DNA of 8,759 nt, taken from JBBRMY01 sp038230595 (GTDB lineage: Bacteria; Bacteroidota; Ignavibacteria; Tepidaquicellales; Tepidaquicellaceae). The stretch is taken from contig JBBRMY010000111.1 of the NCBI GenBank assembly GCA_038230595.1, positions 1-8,759 of the forward strand. Direction: 5' to 3'. This document shows, one piece after another, positions 7,246 through 8,759 of this stretch. The notes below the pieces were generated by a model that was not told where the DNA came from, searched no databases, and worked only from the letters and a program-made list of their open reading frames with translations. Position 1 is the stretch's first letter, and each line of letters starts with the position of its first letter. A program made the translations under genes and the position numbers.

Positions 7246-7866
7246 ATGTTTACAGGTATTATAAGAGAATTAGGTACAATAGAATCTGCTGCAGCGAATA
7301 ATAGTTCGAAGACTTTTATTGTATTAACGGATTCAGAATTTATCAGTAAAGTAAATACCGGAGACAGTATTAGTATTAACGGAGCATGCATGACTGTTGA
7401 GGAAAAGACCGGTAACTCTTTTAAATTTACTTCAGTTGCAGAATCTTTGGGTAAGACAAATCTCGGAGAATTAAAAGCCGGAAGCAAAGTCAATCTTGAA
7501 AGCTCATTAACTATGTCATCTGTTCTTGACGGTCATATGGTGTCAGGTCATATAGACTGTACAGGAAAGATAAATGAGATTTCTGCAGACGGAGATTCTC
7601 ATGAATTCTTTATTGAGTTCCCTGCTCAGTTCTCAGCATTCATAATTTATAAAGGCTCGATCTGTATAAACGGAATAAGTCTGACTATAGCAGAGATAAC
7701 AAATGAGCTGGAGAATTCTACTGAAATAAAAATTGCAGTTATACCTCATACATTCGAAAACACAAATCTAAAGCTTGTGAAAGAGAAAGATATAGTAAAT
7801 ATCGAATTTGACATAATTGGCAAATATATAAACCGAAAGATACATTTAAACAATATTAAAATTTAA
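7246..7866 (+). CDS. ribE: Riboflavin synthase, alpha subunit
   Basis: This enzyme dismutates two molecules of 6,7-dimethyl-8-ribityllumazine into riboflavin, the last step of the pathway, as a cytoplasmic homotrimer. The 206 residues have the hallmark N-terminus MFTGIIRELG and two tandem lumazine-binding domains. The first (about 1-95) contains DSISINGACMTV and TSVAESLGKTNLGEL; the linker region carries LDGHMVSGHIDCTGKI (89-104); the second (about 105-195) contains GSICINGISLTI and IPHTFENTNL, the repeat of the first-domain pattern. The C-terminal tail (IGKYINRKI) supplies the trimerisation helix in family members. Length is normal. It sits one base after ribD and one base before a small unknown gene. 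Some databases call this gene ribC instead of ribE. Lumazine synthase and GTP cyclohydrolase/DHBP synthase must be elsewhere. Confidence 0.96.
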   Translation: MFTGIIRELGTIESAAANNSSKTFIVLTDSEFISKVNTGDSISINGACMTVEEKTGNSFKFTSVAESLGKTNLGELKAGSKVNLESSLTMSSVLDGHMVSGHIDCTGKINEISADGDSHEFFIEFPAQFSAFIIYKGSICINGISLTIAEITNELENSTEIKIAVIPHTFENTNLKLVKEKDIVNIEFDIIGKYINRKIHLNNIKI

Positions 7867-7867
7867 A

Positions 7868-8149
7868 ATGGTATTCGAATCAGATAAGTTAATGTTTGAG
7901 ATCTACAGGCAGAAAGATTTCAATAAGAAATTCAAACTGCTTATATATACAGAGCTGAATGAGCATAATAAAGAAGCTGAGATCAATCGCGCGCTTGATG
8001 GCGAATCTGTATATGATGGCTTTATTAAGGATAATGTAAAAGTTGCAGCTAAAAAGATACTGGCTGAAATGATAGATGAGATGAATAAAAACAATGAAGC
8101 AATGAAAGAAGATGAAATAACAGAAAAGCTAAAGCCATTTTTGGCGTAA
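7868..8149 (+). CDS. Small conserved-looking hypothetical protein (93 aa)
   Basis: I do not recognise this gene. It encodes 93 residues with no cysteine, no signal peptide and no membrane segment, rich in Lys, Glu, Asp and Asn, so a small soluble cytoplasmic protein is expected. A strand-like segment KFKLLIYTELN (about 21-31) is followed by probable amphipathic helices (about 33-43 and 56-77) and a charged C-terminal helix ending KLKPFLA. It starts one base after the ribE stop in the same direction, with codon use and AT-richness like its neighbours, so it is probably the last gene of the ribDE-containing operon. The clean spacing and absence of overlap with a better frame support a real gene; function is open. 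Confidence 0.7.
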   Translation: MVFESDKLMFEIYRQKDFNKKFKLLIYTELNEHNKEAEINRALDGESVYDGFIKDNVKVAAKKILAEMIDEMNKNNEAMKEDEITEKLKPFLA

Positions 8150-8163
8150 TGCTCTTATTCAAA

Positions 8164-8210
8164 GATTCCCCTGCCTCGTAGAAGTCAGGGATTCCTGCTT
8201 TCGCAGGAAT
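8164..8210. repeat. Hairpin in convergent gap, likely dispersed palindromic repeat
   Basis: The 67-nt gap between convergent genes holds a perfect 8-bp stem, ATTCCTGC (8191-8198) and GCAGGAAT (8203-8210), with a TTTC loop. Just before it is a weaker stem, CCCTG (8169-8173) with CAGGG (8186-8190). GATTCC occurs twice in direct orientation (8164-8169, 8190-8195). The strong stem resembles widespread short intergenic palindromes of the type ATTCCTGC-loop-GCAGGAAT. Neither side has a T run, so it is not a textbook intrinsic terminator, but it could still stop or stabilise transcripts from both directions. Confidence 0.6.
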
Positions 8211-8216
8211 GATAAA

Positions 8217-8759
8217 TCAAAGGTGATCTAAAGTATTTATAATTTCTGTTGAAATTGTAGCGGGCTTAATATTATACATGCAGATAAAAGTACCGATCGG
8301 GCATTTATCACCTCCGTGAATGCTGCATGGGCGGCAACTTAACCCGTTTGTTTCAAAGATCTTATCATCTTTTCCTAATGGCGAGAAACCAAATGATGGG
8401 ACAGTGGCACCGAAGATCGCAAACGTTTTTGTTTCCATACTACCCGCAATATGAAGTGGGGCAGAGTCATTTGTTAAAAGAAGATCACATCTTTTTATAA
8501 GCTCTGCAGACTCCGAAATACCAAGCTTACCGCAGACATTTATTACATTTTTATTTTCTGATCCATTCAAAATAAATTCAGATAATTGAGTGTCGTCTTT
8601 TCCTCCGATGAGAAAGATCTTAAAATTATTTTTGTTCATCAATACTTCTCCGCGAATTTCTATTTGCTGAATACCGTACTCACTAAATTTTGCAGAAAGC
8701 GGAACAGATCTTATTTGTTTGATATTAGGTGTAATCTCGTCTCCAACCACACCATCCCC
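8217..8759 (-). CDS. GT9 heptosyltransferase-like protein, C-terminal part (5' end outside window)
   Basis: This is the C-terminal Rossmann half of a family 9 glycosyltransferase, the family of LPS heptosyltransferases (WaaF/WaaC/RfaQ type) that add heptose from ADP-heptose to the LPS inner core at the cytoplasmic membrane. The stop is TGA at 8219-8217 and the frame stays open to the window edge, giving 180 residues; the GTG at 8750 is unlikely to be the true start because the N-terminal domain would be missing. Visible blocks in reading order: KIFLIGGKDD, SESAELIKRCDLLLTNDSAPLHIAGSM split across the donor-binding DSxPxH motif, and IFGATVPSFGFSPLG. It then has four cysteines in the pattern CxxC-x7-C-x6-C (within SCRPCSIHGGDKCP and GTFICM), seen in some GT9 proteins. 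Its role fits the lpx genes on the other side of the window. The exact sugar is uncertain. Confidence 0.88.
   Translation of the reverse strand, partial: GDGVVGDEITPNIKQIRSVPLSAKFSEYGIQQIEIRGEVLMNKNNFKIFLIGGKDDTQLSEFILNGSENKNVINVCGKLGISESAELIKRCDLLLTNDSAPLHIAGSMETKTFAIFGATVPSFGFSPLGKDDKIFETNGLSCRPCSIHGGDKCPIGTFICMYNIKPATISTEIINTLDHL

Noticed and set aside
8191..8216. Classical rho-independent terminator after the 93-residue gene
   Set aside because: The stem is strong but no T run follows on either strand, so I call it a repeat/hairpin with possible terminator activity only.
8217..8750. GTG at 8750 as a true start of the GT9 gene
   Set aside because: The frame continues to the window edge and the N-terminal GT9 domain is missing, so the gene is simply cut by the window.
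1..8759. Mobile element, CRISPR array, toxin-antitoxin or defence system
   Set aside because: No transposase, integrase, repeat-spacer pattern, nuclease or paired small toxin-like genes were seen; base composition looks uniform by eye.

Overview
This is an ordinary, densely packed chromosomal segment of an AT-rich Gram-negative bacterium. By eye G+C is roughly a third. The lipid A genes (lpxB, lpxK), the heptosyltransferase-type GT9 enzyme, two lipoproteins with clear lipoboxes, and start sites without Shine-Dalgarno sequences all fit the Bacteroidota/Chlorobi (FCB) group. The class Ignavibacteria or a close relative is my best guess, inferred from protein flavour and not proven.

Layout. (1) 1-3661, plus strand: the 3' part of lpxB, a DUF374-type lysophospholipid acyltransferase-like gene, lpxK, a class I glutamine amidotransferase-like hydrolase (peptidase C26), and a DUF4292/LolB-like lipoprotein. 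After lpxB the genes overlap by 4, 4 and 17 nt, so they are probably one translationally coupled operon for outer-membrane lipid and envelope work. (2) 3662-4321, minus strand: a second lipoprotein, which abuts the first one stop to stop and is divergent from the next gene across only 30 nt. (3) 4352-8149, plus strand: an EnvC-like protein (signal peptide, coiled coil, degenerate LytM/M23 domain), a family 2 glycosyltransferase, ribD, ribE and a 93-residue protein of unknown function. Overlaps are 4 and 1 nt and gaps are 1 and 1 nt. (4) 8150-8216: a 67-nt convergent gap with a strong hairpin. (5) 8217-8759, minus strand: the C-terminal half of a GT9 heptosyltransferase-like protein that runs off the window.

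How the genes fit together. LpxB and LpxK catalyse consecutive late steps of lipid A assembly, the acyltransferase and the GT9 and GT2 enzymes could modify or extend lipids and LPS, and the lipoproteins and EnvC-like factor act at the outer membrane and septal peptidoglycan. RibD and RibE supply the early deaminase/reductase steps and the last step of riboflavin synthesis; the other rib genes are not in the window. I saw no mobile element, CRISPR array, tRNA, rRNA or riboswitch. I do not see a new defence or biosynthetic system. The points most worth a second look are the apparently missing N-terminus of the acyltransferase, the loss of catalytic residues in the LytM domain, the C26 hydrolase inside the lipid A operon, and the antiparallel lipoprotein between the DUF4292 and EnvC-like genes.
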